In this document: piece after piece, positions 1 to 11,220 of the stretch
Layout: each line of letters starts with the position of its first letter
Numbering within the stretch: position 1 is the first letter of the stretch
Assembly: GCA_022818135.1 (NCBI GenBank)
Contig: JAFMSR010000007.1
Span: 30,173,280 to 30,237,279, forward strand
From: Saxidomus purpurata
Lineage: Eukaryota > Mollusca > Bivalvia > Venerida > Veneridae
Direction: 5' to 3'
Length of the DNA stretch: 64,000 nucleotides
Notes under the pieces: generated by a model
Seen by the model: only the letters and a program-made list of their open reading frames with translations
Told to the model about the DNA's origin: nothing
Database searches by the model: none
Program-made: the position numbers and the translations under genes

Positions 1-559
1 AAACAAAACCCGTTTAAATGCATCCAATTATACGTAAGTATAATTATATAATAATCCATACAATAGTTTACCCTGTCATATCAGAAAAAATACAAGATCC
101 GCCCACAAAATCATTTTAATGCGATATTTACAACTTTTTCTTCGTGTTTTATTGCTTCAAGACGGTCACGTGATTATCTAAAGTATTTAAGGTACACAGC
201 GGGGAAAATGGAGAACGTTGAACGAGAACTTAAATCTGCAGTAGAGCCGGCGGGGTAATTGTTAATTCCTACACTCAAAGCTGTTGTAAACGACTTGAAA
301 ACATGTTAATGGTGTTTAAACATTTCATATAACTTTTACAAAATACAATTAGTTAAAACTCCGATCCCAGTAATTCATTTAGTAATCTGAGCTTAAAAGG
401 CGATGAATAAAATTTGGCAACATCTGTAAATAATAAACACAACTACAATGCAGTGCCCTTTGTGCAACTGTTTTATGCAAATTATAAGATATAATATAAT
501 AAAAAGTTATGAAAATTGCTAAAAATTACTTTTTATTTTTAACATTGTCGATTCTCGTA
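1..559. other. AT-rich stretch without a recognised gene
   Basis: No open frame or repeat is recognisable here. It lies directly upstream of the Penelope-like reverse transcriptase relic, so part of it may be the 5' region of that element, but no terminal repeat was found that would prove this. Confidence 0.4.
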
Positions 560-2147
560 CAAAATTTTACCAAACAAATGAACACCTACTTCCATCAAAA
601 CCCAAGTTTACTTTAAGACATCTGAAAAAGGAAATCCAAGAATTTCATTCTAAGTATGTCTTAGTTCCAGCAGACAAGGCGGCCAACAATATTATCATCA
701 TTTGACGCCTACATTATATTAATGTTTTACAAAACGAACTAAATAGCACTAAAGCTTATATATTGAGTCCTTCCGTTGAACAAAATGTGGTCACTGATCA
801 CATCAGTGAAGTTTCTAATTTGAAAGTTCGTATAGATGATCAACATATTAAACTTCCTACTATGTACTGGATTCCTAAATTACATAAACAACCATATAAA
901 GCTCGTTTCATCGCTAATTCAAGCTCTTGTACCACTACAAATATTTCAAAACTATTAACATCTTGCCTAACTGCTATAAAAGCCCACGTGAAAGATTTGT
1001 GATAAAGTATCGAAAACTCTGGTAAACTTTTTTTGGTCGATCAAAATTCTGGCGACCTGGATTTAAAGTTAATAATTACAAAGTAACTTCAGTCAGTACA
1101 TACGATTTTTCTACTCTGTATACCACTTTACCACATAATTTGATAAATGACAAGCTAACTGCCCTAATTCAAAAGACTTTTGCCGGGGAGAATGTTACAT
1201 TTCTCGCCTGCAATTTCGATAAAGCTTTTTTTACTAGCTGTATTGTTAAACATTATACTATGTGGACCTGTGACGAAGTTTGTAAAGCCCTTTCCTTTTT
1301 ATTGAACAACATTTATATAAGGTTTGGGAATGCAGTTTTCAGACAAGTAATCGGTATTCCCATGGGAACAAATTGTGCACCCCTTGTCGCAGATTTGTTT
1401 TTATATTGTTATGAAAGAGACTTTATGTTGAGTCTTTCTCCAGATACGCAGGCAGACATTATCACTGCTTTTAATAATACATCACGCTATCTGGATGATA
1501 TTCTTAATATGGATAACCCGTTTTTTGGTCAATTAGTGGACACTATTTATCCCCGGGAACTCCAGTTAATTAAAACTAACAATTTGGATACTGGTGCTTC
1601 ATTTTTAGATTTACATCTCTCTATTTATAACAATATTATACATACCAAAATTTATGACAAGAGGGATGATTTTAATTTTAGTATTGTAAATTTCCCCCAT
1701 TTGGATGGGGATGTACCTCATGCTACATCTTATGGGGTATACATTTCTCAGTTAATTCGGTTTGCCAGAGCGTGTAGTCATGTTGAGGATTTCAATGAAC
1801 GTAATCAATATATTACAAATAAACTTCTTCAACAGGGCTACCGTTATTACAAATTACGTAAATATTTTGCTAAATTTTACTATCGTAATTCTGATTTGGT
1901 TTTGAAATTCAATAGTAATCTAAAGACTCTTCTGCGAGAAGGTATTTCAAAACCCGATTTTTATGGGGATGTGGTTTACAAACTTCGTAAGATTTTGGGT
2001 CATGGCAATTTTCCAACTGTATTTGCTAAAATTATAAAACGTTTTGTTAAAAGAGGTTACGACCCAACTGTTTTGAGACACACCGCATGTTTGGTGTTCA
2101 ACCCGTTTACAGTTGGACGCTATGCTTCCCTCTTTGATTGTGTCTGA
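560..2147 (+). pseudogene. Penelope-like element reverse transcriptase, decayed copy
   Basis: The longest open part (1140-2147, 335 residues) reads as the fingers, palm and thumb of a Penelope-like reverse transcriptase. Visible hallmarks are IPMGTNCAPLVADLFLY followed by RYLDDIL, the box holding the paired catalytic aspartates, and the downstream TSYGVYISQLIRFARA block. The upstream part (about 600-1002) carries the YWIPKLHKQPYKARFI block of the same family but in pieces: a TGA interrupts it near 702, another stop lies near 1000, and the frame is broken between about 1000 and 1130. No GIY-YIG endonuclease domain is seen after the polymerase, which ends at 2147. The element would copy its own RNA at chromosomal targets; this copy cannot make a full protein. 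Assignment to a named Penelope subfamily is not attempted. Confidence 0.85.
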
Positions 2148-2654
2148 CGGAAGAGGGGGAGGACTCTGTGATGGGCAGTTTTTAAATCCCACTGGGACGA
2201 AACTGTTCTGATTTCTGTCCTCTGGCCTGTTTCGTCGGGCCCTTAAGGGTGTTTCTCTTGGTGCTCTGCCTTCTGCAAAGGCATTGAGTACATACGTTTT
2301 TTGGTTCTCAAGGTTTGCTTTTTATATATTTATACACGAGCATTTTTGTGTTTTACATACCATGCTTTTGTTTCCATTGCGTGTGTTAGAGATTCACCTA
2401 GCAGGGATTACTTTTATTTACACTGTCCTGTGACTTTGGAACATGGTGGGGGTAAGAGTGAGGTTGGGTGCGCACCATAAACCGGTTTAAGCTCCCCAGT
2501 GGTGTTTTTGCCACTGACCGTTCCAAGGCGGTGCCCCACTGTGTTCCTTTTATTGTTCGTTTTGTCCTCGTGTGTTTGCTTTGTGTGCTAGTGTGTGTTG
2601 GTAGTGTATGTTTGTGTGTGTACATGATTGTGTGTGTGTGTGTCGTGTGTGTCG

Positions 2655-2689
<35 letters not shown>

Positions 2690-2830
2690 TGTGCGTGTGT
2701 GTGTGTTGGTGGTGTGCACTTCTGGGTGCTGTGGGGCTCGTTTTGGGGAGGCTGCGTTTTTGGTACGTGGCATTCCCTGTTTGATATTATTTTTGTTTTT
2801 TGTCAAGAACGCAAATTCATTTGAATACTA
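2148..2830 (+). mobile_element. 3' untranslated tail of the Penelope-like element
   Basis: The region after the reverse transcriptase stop is GT-rich and non-coding. A block at about 2470-2545 containing AAACCGGTTTAAGCTCCCC and CCACTGACCGTTCCAAGGC looks like a conserved element tail. The open frames across 2468-2840 are low-complexity products of the GT/GC repeat. The exact 3' end of the element is not visible. Confidence 0.5.
2605..2712. repeat. TG / TGCG microsatellite
   Basis: Runs of TG and a pure stretch of TGCG units (about 2657-2690) are flanked by more TG. The alternating purine-pyrimidine make-up is the kind that can adopt Z-DNA. Confidence 0.9.
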
Positions 2831-4540
2831 TGATAGTTAACTGTACCGTTGTGAAAAAACCTTTTTTGTGAAATCGGATTTTACAGTGATGTTTTCAATT
2901 TGTTAAGTTTTATATGTATTCTTTTAATCAATTAGAATATTAATTTCGCAGAAATATGAATGATGTTTTGAATCAATCACATTCTAAACTTGAACGAAAT
3001 CCGCATAAAAATAATTCAGTTATACCGAGTTATAAAGTGTCGGGTTAGAAGTGGCTCCAAATGTATAAATAAGTTAGTATAAATAGTTCATTTATATAAG
3101 TATATTTCACTCCTTTTGTTAAAGACTATGCTTTACTGTTTATTTAGTGTTTTGTTGTTGTTGTTAAGAGCCAGAATGATTCGGCATCTTTGTTTTCTAA
3201 TCAAGCATAAGCTGTCCACTATGATCGATATGTGTGATGTCCCTACCTACTTAGTCAACCATACCTCGCGCGCGTGCTTTACTGATCGCGTGTCATACTG
3301 ATAATGCCCGAGGCTGTAAATTAATCTCATACAGTACCATGGATTGAAGATTATTTATGTATCCTGATTTATTAACGCTTTGAAACTCGTTTGTAAAATT
3401 TACAAAAAAACAGTTATATTATGATAAAATTATCCTATTTATTTGTCTCCATGTAGTCCAAATATTCTGAAAAATTTCTTTTCGTTTCATATTTCCCAAT
3501 TTTCGATTTATGAATGATAGTTAAACATTGGCAAAAAATATAAACATTATACATGTATATTATTGTAATAATTAAATGAGCAGGTATGCCTTTACGACAG
3601 TGAAATGTATTTTTTATGATAAGGGACCGAGATAATACCACCACGAGAAAGTAATGATAACACTTTTTTCTAACTTTTAGAATCATTATACATGTACCTG
3701 CTTACAACTTCTTTGCATCACAGCCCCGTTTGTTTAGTGAACATTTGATTATATGATAAACTTCTGGTCTTCGCATATGCAGCTTAACCAAGACGCCTTC
3801 TTATTTGAAAACAAAACGTTCTATTACAACATTTTTCCAGATCAAACCATATTCATTTTTTTAAAAAGTAATTCACAAACGTTTATGAATTCTAATATTC
3901 AAATGCTTTTAGGTCACACATTTCTTCACATGCCGACTTGTGTGGAAGGATTTGTAAAGAGAATAATTTTAGTTTATGTTGTTTTTTCGTAACATATTCG
4001 TTTATCTTTTTGCATTCATTTTAACAGATTCTGTCAAAAAATAAAAACGAATTTGATTTACGCATTGATAGTAGGCAGTTAGTATTTCAGTGGGATGACT
4101 ATTTATTCAAACAAATAATTCAAATTTTTACAATTACCTGTTAATTGTTTATTTATAATTGCTGAATTGCTAAGCGTGCATATCTAAACATCGAAACAAT
4201 TAACTGATCAATACCGGTTTATCCCTTATTGGCACCTCAAAAGGGGCGGAGCTATGAACGGTTACTGACACAGATAGAGCGCGACGCTGTTGGAAAGCAT
4301 ACCGATCAACTTTAACGGTTCATAAAGCACGTTTTAATTATTTTTTCAGCATCTTTGATTTCGCTTATATGTAGAAGTTAAATTGAACATAAAATAATGC
4401 ATAAAAACAGAAATTTGCGATTTTAAAGCAAATTAGGGTCGATAGCTACCTTAAAGTGACATTATGCGCATCTTACTGCACATAGTGTATTTTTGGTGAC
4501 AGTTTTATAAAAGCAATGTTTGGTTGCTGTTCATTTAAAT
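2831..4540. other. AT-rich intergenic DNA
   Basis: Only short chance frames are present on both strands, with low-complexity composition and no family signature. No splice-bounded exon, RNA gene or transposon terminus was recognised. Confidence 0.5.
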
Positions 4541-4812
4541 GTGTTAAATTAATGATTATGCCGCATTAGTATTTGAAGTTGGTGCTTTAGATATAAAAAA
4601 TCGGACTGATAAAATGATAGTTGATTGTGTTGTTGTTGATGTTGGTAGATATTTCGCATGGAGGACACGCATGCAGTTGTTCTTTTCTTAAATTGACTCT
4701 CCCAGTCAAATAAGAAAATCAATATTTGGAAAGTTATTATTTCATACTGGTAGCGTGATAAGTGTACTTTAACGAATGCACGAGTTCGAATCCCACCGAC
4801 ACCCATTTTTTA
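4541..4812 (+). mobile_element. Possible SINE fragment with a tRNA-like B box
   Basis: GAGTTCGAATCCCACC at about 4781-4796 fits the pol III B box of a tRNA-derived SINE, and a weak A-box-like stretch (TGGTAGCGTGATAAG) lies just upstream. The rest does not fold as a tRNA, so this is read as an old SINE head. Confidence 0.35.
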
Positions 4813-5006
4813 AACTTTTTTTCTGCTGTTTTAATCATCATTTTTAGCTTTTAAACCATTGAAGAATAGTTTACGGCAAATAATCATAAAAATCTTCATT
4901 AATACGGATAATGGTAATGAAAAATTGAGACGTACCAGGAACGGTACAATGTACATGTATATAGGGCATTCTTGGACATACTGTATAAATATTATTTGAT
5001 AATAGT

Positions 5007-5211
5007 AAATTAGGATCTACTTTTGATCTTAATGCAAATATTGTAGGTAACATTTTAATGAAATTACACATGTCACTATAATAAACTATTGAATCAATTG
5101 CAAGTAGTTTTGTGGACTATTGCTAACGGCTATATACTGACTACTTAAAAATAATTGAGTAGTTCATAATTTGCATTAAAAAAGGAATATATATCTTTTT
5201 CTGCATACGAA
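5007..5211 (+). promoter_or_regulatory. Conserved 5' flank of fucosyltransferase copy 1
   Basis: This stretch is closely repeated upstream of exon 1 in the other two copies (15106-15260 and 24330-24504), including TTGCTAACGGCTATAT and a run GGAATATATAT about 20 bases before the ATG. Unit 1 begins to match the other units at about 5007, so this is also near the left edge of the duplicated unit. Promoter or 5' UTR function is inferred from position and conservation; no start site can be read. Confidence 0.45.
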
Positions 5212-6375
5212 ATGGTAAGCTGCAGACGGTATCTTACTGTTCTATGCCTTACTTTATTTATATCAGTAATAAAGCACGCTCTGATTCATCAACCAGTTCA
5301 AATGGAATTGACACAAAACACATACTTTGTACAGGAAAATAATGCTAAAGAGTTGCAAAAGCAAACAGGAAATATAAAAACAATACAATGGTTTGATACC
5401 TATAACAATAACAATGGATTGCGAAATCGGGCGTTGGGTATTGATTTTGAAAAGTGTAAAATCAGGAAATGTAAAATACTCAAATACTTCGAAGTCTCTA
5501 ATCTTAAAGATAGCCAGAAAAATTATGGACCTTTAGATGCTGATGCTGTTATATTCCAAGGCGTTCATCTCGGAGAAATGTCACCTCCTTTACGTCGGGA
5601 TAAGAATCAGGTATTTACTTTCATTACCCATTGTCCCGCTATGTTTCGAACAGGGACTTGTACATCTTTCAGTTTATACAGTACCGTCAATAGTTCATAT
5701 GGATATCTCTGTAAATTAGTAGATACCTTTCTTTTAATAGAAATATCTCTCTTGCTTTTAAACGGATATCTCCCAATAGTAAAGAGATAAAAAATGTATA
5801 TCTCAATGTAAAATAAAAAATATTTCTAAACGTACAGTTTTAAAAGATATTTCTGAAAAAAAAAGATATTTGTGAAAGATATCTCTTGAAATTATCTGTT
5901 TTCCATTTCGATAAAAGATATCTTTGTGGTACCATTAGAGATACCCCGGTTTCTCTTTTAATTATATTGTAGAAAGATGTTTTAGTTTGCAATGACCTCT
6001 GCAAAATTAAGAGATATTTCACATACCATAAGATGTTTGTTGGGTCATATCGCGAGCGTTTCCGAAACCATTAACAATAACAGGCACTGGATACTTTCAC
6101 ATTATGGCCCGGTGTTAATATCTTGGGTACATTGAGCGGATCAGTTTATTTTGTGTTTGTTGCTTTGAAAGATATCTTTTACAAATATTTTTTTAATACT
6201 TCTTGTCTATTAAGATATATATCTTTCAGTTCCAGAGATCTCGTTATTGTATAACACTATATCTTTCAAAAAAGTGACATCTCTATTACTTACAGAGATA
6301 CCTCTGCAACTGTAAATTATATCTCTGTAACATTGGGATATAACTCTCTAAATATAAAGATATCTCTCCCTCCCC

Positions 6376-6434
<59 letters not shown>

Positions 6435-9400
6435 AAGTCATTGTACTACTCATTCAAGAGATATCTCTCTTATTTCAAAGAGATATACTTCGTTTTAATA
6501 GAGCAAGAACAGTTCAGAAGAATGCATATTATGTAGTCGGAGCAGAAACATAAATGGGATTTGAACACGTTTCTGCGCCGTTAGTATATCAGTGGCGATC
6601 TGTCATTTGTGCTTGATCGCTAAATACCTTGATTATTTGATTTTCGCAATTTTCGCGAATTTCGAACAGTGCTTATTTTAAAATCGCGTGAGATATTAAT
6701 TTCAGAGTATACTTACTATTAGAGAAGTCTCCTTTCGCAAATAAGTCTATGTGCTTACAAATTGCGATATTTTCTATGTGCTCACAAATCGCGATATTTT
6801 CTATGTGCTTACAAATCGCGATATTTTCTATGTGCTCACAAATCGCGATATTTTCTATGTGTTCACAAATTGCGATATTTTCTATGTGCTCACAAATCGC
6901 GATATTTTCTATGTGCTCACAAATCGCGATATTTTTGTCAAGCCAAAATTACCCAATTGACAAACTACACTATTAAAGTTGTTAGCAGGCTCTCGACTAC
7001 GGATAGGGTGATTATCCCAACTGAACCATATTTTATTGTGATATATGTATCAAATTTACAAAGTGCGTAACATTAATATATTAATTAAAGCGAATGTGTT
7101 GGACGATATACTGCGTCAGTCTTGTTGGACAGGTTTGTACAGTCCTCTTGCGGTATTCGTTGAGGAACGAAATAAATTAAATCTTTGAAACCTAAAATTA
7201 GAAAGGCAATTGAGCAAAATGATCAATTTACCCTACATAGTGGCACTCTAATTTACTATTTTCATATTTAGATTTAGTAAGAAGTTTACAATTTCATACA
7301 ATCAGTACAATGGTACGGTGGCACAGAGGTGACATCAGCAAAACTTTATTTATATTGTGGCCACAACTTACTAAGTTGTGGCCACAACTTACTAACTTGT
7401 GGCCACAACTTATTAAGTTGAGGCCACAACTTACTAACTTGTGGCCACAACTTACTAACTTGTGGCCACAACTTATTAAATTGAGGCCACAACTTAATAA
7501 CTTGTGGCCACAACTTATTAAATTGAGGCCACGACTTAGTTTAGCCAATCAAAACGGCTGTTTCATCTTTGCCGCTTTATGGTAATTACACAGTTAGCAC
7601 CCCTGATTCAAAAACGCCATTTGTACTCACGTGTTACATTTCAACAGACCAACTGACACTATCAATGTTATGCAGCCATTGAGGCTATAGCACAATTTTT
7701 GACACGGCGAGGTGTTGAGCGTGAGGTGATGAACAGAATGTCGGAGGAATAGGTTAGTAATAGACATACATGTACAGCCCTAAATGGAAATCGGAACTGA
7801 ATTCTGAAAACGGAGAAACGCTGGAAAATGGTTCTCTTTAGTCTTCTTCTGTAAATAAATTAAACATTTGAAATGACTGATGCGCAAACTCAAGTATGGC
7901 AAAAGAAGGATGTGTTTTACAGTGTTTTTGATGACTGAATTTCCTTTGAAATTGAATTGCATATTGATATTTACGCATCCACATGATGTATTGTGACGTC
8001 AAAGTGTATCCGTTTTCTACGTCATACTTGTTTACAAGAATCTCAAGCCAGTTATGAGTTTTCCAATCAAACGTCAGATAAAAACCGTCCGTATATTTTC
8101 ATAACGTCCCCTTCGTATGTCTCTGATAGGCCCTTATAGGGATTAGTTTTATCATCATTTACATTATATTCCCTATAAACTTAAAGGCAATGTGCATATA
8201 ATAATGTCTGACAATTCAGAACAAGGGAGGTAAATATTGTAGATGTGGGAATTATGTATCAAGATATATGCTTAGATTTCTTCTATTTTACGTGTTCTTG
8301 AAGTCTCCCCCGTAACACAACTCGTTCCCAGAGATTTATATACTAGGCTATATTATTGTTTTTATTCAAATTTATAAATATGTCTAAAGATTGCATATAT
8401 TTAATCCATTGTAATGATACAGACTGACCAGGGCATTATATATTTGTATTATTTAGATTTTGTTGGACATCTCGCAATCTAGAATGAACATAGCCTGACT
8501 TCCTGATGGCCTTGCTGAGGTTCCATAAATTAAACTTACTGAAAGTAAAATCCAGCGTGTTAAGGGCTGCAATTAAAATGGTCCTTTAAGCACTGAAAGT
8601 GGTACAGTGAAGCAGAAAGTGTCCAGTGTTAAATTACTCCCCGCACTGGGCACATATATGGGGTTTAGTTTGTTGTAGTATTGCCCCAAGCTTCCATGTA
8701 GCAGATTGAGGCCCAGCCTCTGGCGTGTTATACTCCTATCCATCCTATAGATAGATGAATAGGGAGCAGGAGGCCTGAGCCCCAATGAGTGGACGTGTTG
8801 ACTGGCGGTATTTTGCTAGTGGAATGCCAGATACACCCCAATCCCGTATGGCATAGTTCCTAGCTATCTCAGTGTGGGCGAGGGGAACTGAATAATCAGT
8901 CGAGACGTTTGAGATTTAGATCTAATCTATCTATCTCTGTCTTGCTTTATGACCCCAGTTTCCATAGCTAGGTTATGGTCCACTATCTGATAATTGATAA
9001 ACCATAAATCACACCACAAGAGAAAACTCCAATATAGGATATCGAGCAAGGTCACAAGGGGCGCTACCTAGTATAATTAGCGAAAATTGTCACTAATGTG
9101 TGTCAAGGCACTTAATAAGTTGTGGCCTCAACTTAATTACTTGTGGCCTCAACTTAATAAGTTGTGGCCACATGTTAATAAGTTGTGGCCTCAACTTAAT
9201 AAGTTGTGGCCACAAGTTAGTAAGTTGTGGCCTCAACTTAATAAGTTGTGGCCACAAGTAAATAAGTTGTGGCCTCAACTTACTAAGTTGTGGCCACAAC
9301 TTAGTAAGTTGTGGCAACAATATAAATAAAGTGTTGCTGATGTCACCTCTGTGCCACCGTACAATGGACGTGTTTTTTACTTTTTTATTAGAAAAGCATG

Positions 9401-11220
9401 AAGGACAAAAAAATTCTAAAATAGACTCGTCCATATTTCAATTTGAACAGTTCATTTGATTGTTAAAAGGTGTGTATTCTGACTGAACATCAAGCAGTGC
9501 TGATCAAGATCAAACTACATTGATATGCAAGCTGATCATGGTCTGCATTGGTTGAATTGGAAGAATTCCGTTTCTGTACTTTTGACTAATTTCTTACAGT
9601 GCTGCCATACTGATTCTTTTTTACCAATGATTTGTTTCAAGCTATAAGAAACTTAAATCACCTTCGTATATGTAAACAAAATCTGACAGGAAACTGATTC
9701 AGGCTGAAAAGGTTTCATGACTGGTTTGGACTGAAAGTCTTTCGGAACCTTTATTCACACTGAAAAGGTGTTCCCGACATTATTGTCCGACAGAAAAACT
9801 TAAAAGTTCGGGATGACAAAGTATTTCAGGAACTTTATAGAGGATGACAGTCTTTCATAACCTTGGTTACAGTTGAAAAGGTGTTTTTATGGGGAGGCGA
9901 GGAAGACTTTTTCGGGCCGACAAATTCTTTCAGGAAAGGCTTAGTTCGTGCTCAGTCAATCAAGACGTTAGTTCAGGCGAGACTTATTTTTCAAGATTTT
10001 TGTTTGGACTGAATGTTTTATCCCTCGAATTTGATTTAGGTTGAACGTATTTTCGCGACCTTGATAATTTGGGCTCACAAAATCTCTCGGGACCATGCGT
10101 TTAGAATAAACACATACTTCTTTACTACAATATCTTTGTGTTATACATGTTTCAGGTATTTGTGTTTGCTGAACGGGAAGCTTGGTGGGACCATGGTCTC
10201 TTTCATAGTATGATGTCTCCGAAGAAGCCACATAAAAATGCTAAAGTTTCTGACGATGACTGGTTTTCCATGCAAGTACCAGACTTTTTGGTGTCTCCTG
10301 CGCATTACACGAACACACTCCGGTTTCGGGGCGTTTTTAACTGGACAATGACATACAGGCAAGATTCAGATATACCAATGTTATATGGACAAGTTCTTCA
10401 CAAAAAGTTCGCTACTCATGAACAAAGACTAATGTTTAAAAGGGAAAATGTAAAGAGAAGCTATAACACCGTTTTTAAAAGCAAAACAAGTAGTGTTGTT
10501 TGGCTAGTAAGTCATTGTTCAACAAAATCAAAGCGCGAAAACTATGTCGAAAAGTTAAAGCAATACATTAAAGTGGATGTCATTGGACAATGTGGTGAAA
10601 ATTTGTGTCCAAGAAAAGCACCAAAATGCCGTGAAGAAATTATCAGAAAATACAAGTTTGTACTTTCATTTGAGAATACCTTCCATAAAGACTACGTGAC
10701 CGAGAAATTATTTGGCTGGTACTCAGAAGATATCATACCTGTTGTTTATGGAATGGCCGATTACAAAAACATTGTTCCAGATGGGACTATAATCAACGCA
10801 GCCGATTTTGACTCACCAAAACTTTTAGCAAATCATTTGAACTACGTTGGCTCTAATCGCGAAATCTATTTAAATTTTTTACGGCGGAAAATACATTATT
10901 TTAGTGTTCAGCATGATGTTATGCAACAGAAGTCATACTGTCAGCTGTGTGACTGGCTACATAATTTAAATGCCCATAGACAATCATATCCTGAAATAGA
11001 CAAATGGTGGCAGGTAAACGATACATCTGCATACATTAAATTAAACAAACAGGCAGTGCCTTCTGTTAGAAGTTACATACAGAAATACTGGCTTTGGTTG
11101 ATTTTATTAACCGTGACAATATTTGCACTCTGTTTTATAATAACATGCATTTGTAGAAAGTGCACGTGTAGCAGGTTCCAGAGGAGTAATGAGAGGAGGG
11201 AACTGATAGACCTGCAATAA
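5212..11220 (+). CDS. Alpha-1,3-fucosyltransferase (GT10), tandem copy 1; exons 5212-5610 and 10156-11220
   Basis: GT10 enzymes transfer fucose from GDP-fucose to GlcNAc of glycans in the Golgi lumen. The spliced protein is 487 residues: 133 from exon 1, 354 from exon 2, joined in phase 0 at CAG|GTATTT. Residues 6-22 form a signal anchor. The GT10 N-domain starts near residue 109 (DADAVIFQGVHLGEMSPP) and crosses the junction (QVFVFAEREAW). Catalytic-domain motifs are FNWTMTYRQDSDIPMLYG (194-211), the donor-binding block YKFVLSFENTFHKDYVTEK (299-317) and CQLC (395-398). Residues 444-466 form a second hydrophobic helix, followed by a basic, Cys-rich tail with ERRELI, an acidic dileucine pattern. 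Copy 1 ends three codons earlier than the others (TAA where they have GAA or ACA) and lacks their NAS sequon. The start ATG opens all three copies. Acceptor specificity (core, Lewis-type or other) cannot be told. Confidence 0.93.
5700..6540. repeat. Field of GATATC-centred palindromes (intron, unit 1)
   Basis: Variants of AGAGATATCTCT recur every few tens of bases, as GATATCTCT, AGATATCT and AGAGATAT. Because the core is self-complementary they read on both strands. The same texture fills the introns of units 2 and 3. The copies are not in a fixed tandem period, so this is not a simple satellite. Confidence 0.75.
6366..6430. repeat. Poly-C and CT microsatellite
   Basis: A run of C is followed by a pure CT dinucleotide tract inside the intron of copy 1. 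Units 2 and 3 carry CTGT/CT-rich tracts at the matching place. Confidence 0.95.
6746..6934. repeat. 27-bp minisatellite, seven copies (unit 1)
   Basis: Each unit reads TCTATGTGCTCACAAATC followed by GCGATATTT, with a central ATCGCGAT palindrome; C/T variants occur in the early copies. Since 27 is divisible by three, all three forward frames stay open and give repetitive frames that are not genes. Unit 2 has five copies at the matching site. Confidence 0.95.
7357..7543. repeat. Left 21-bp tandem array of the foldback-like element
   Basis: About nine copies of a 21-bp unit begin GTGGCCACAACTTACTAACT or a variant. GTGGCCAC is itself a palindrome. Open frames through the array on both strands are repeat artefacts. 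Confidence 0.95.
8573..8785 (-). pseudogene. Possible non-LTR retrotransposon 3' coding fragment
   Basis: The frame contains IYRMDRSITRQRLGLNLLHG and then QYYNKLNPI, which recalls the conserved region after the polymerase or RNase H of non-LTR elements (a basic, Arg-rich helix before a Cys motif). The match is by eye and weak. It lies inside the foldback-like element. Confidence 0.3.
9110..9330. repeat. Right 21-bp tandem array of the foldback-like element
   Basis: Nine full copies and a part copy of TGTGGCCTCAACTTAATAAG-type 21-mers run in inverse orientation to the left array. Alternate copies carry GTGGCCTC and GTGGCCAC, suggesting the array grew by duplicating a 42-bp pair. Confidence 0.95.
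9640..9965. repeat. Degenerate repeat before exon 2 (unit 1)
   Basis: Phrases such as GACTGAAAGTCTTTCGG and CACTGAAAAGGTGTTCC recur at roughly 50-base spacing. The same block lies before exon 2 in unit 3 (about 30850-31110) and, shortened, in unit 2 (about 18830-18990). It looks like an old, decayed minisatellite carried with the gene. Confidence 0.5.

Larger units (their letters stand above)
7314..9361. mobile_element. Foldback-like inverted-repeat DNA transposon, non-autonomous (2048 bp)
   Basis: The ends are long inverted repeats: the left begins TACGGTGGCACAGAGGTGAC and the right ends with its complement. Both continue through a short conserved stretch into a 21-bp tandem array, in opposite orientation. 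CAATGG flanks the element on both sides (7308-7313 and 9362-9367) as a target duplication; the overlap with the terminal TAC leaves its length between 6 and 9. Unit 2 has the empty site with a single CAATGC at about 18500. The middle holds no intact transposase; a minus-strand fragment near 8573-8785 resembles a retrotransposon tail. The architecture matches foldback elements; the transposase family that moved it is unknown. Confidence 0.85.
5611..10155 (+). other. Intron of fucosyltransferase copy 1
   Basis: The donor is CAG|GTATTT and the acceptor TTTCAG|GTATTT, with no coding exon seen between. It holds, in order, a field of GATATC-centred palindromes (about 5700-6540), a CT microsatellite, a 27-bp minisatellite, a 2.05 kb inverted-repeat element, and a stretch of degenerate TGAAAAGGT-type repeats before exon 2. 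Confidence 0.85.

Noticed and set aside
2468..2840. Frames of 70-118 residues rich in CVCV and RACVRAC, and the antisense Thr/His frame
   Set aside because: Low-complexity translation of the TG/TGCG tract.
6749..7070. Three overlapping plus-strand frames of 69-102 residues with repeats such as IAIFSMCSQ
   Set aside because: They are read-through of a 27-bp minisatellite whose unit is divisible by three; all frames stay open for that reason alone.
7294..9434. Repetitive frames with LISCGHKLVSCG or LNKLWPQLNKLWPQ
   Set aside because: They translate the 21-bp arrays of the foldback-like element, again a multiple of three; no start context or conservation.
9968..10231. Minus-strand frame of 87 residues crossing the intron/exon 2 border, also seen in unit 2
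   Set aside because: It overlaps the acceptor and exon 2 on the other strand and has no family signature.
10141..10362. 73-residue antisense frame conserved opposite exon 2 in all three fucosyltransferase copies
   Set aside because: Conservation is explained by the coding strand; antisense changes follow the sense codons.
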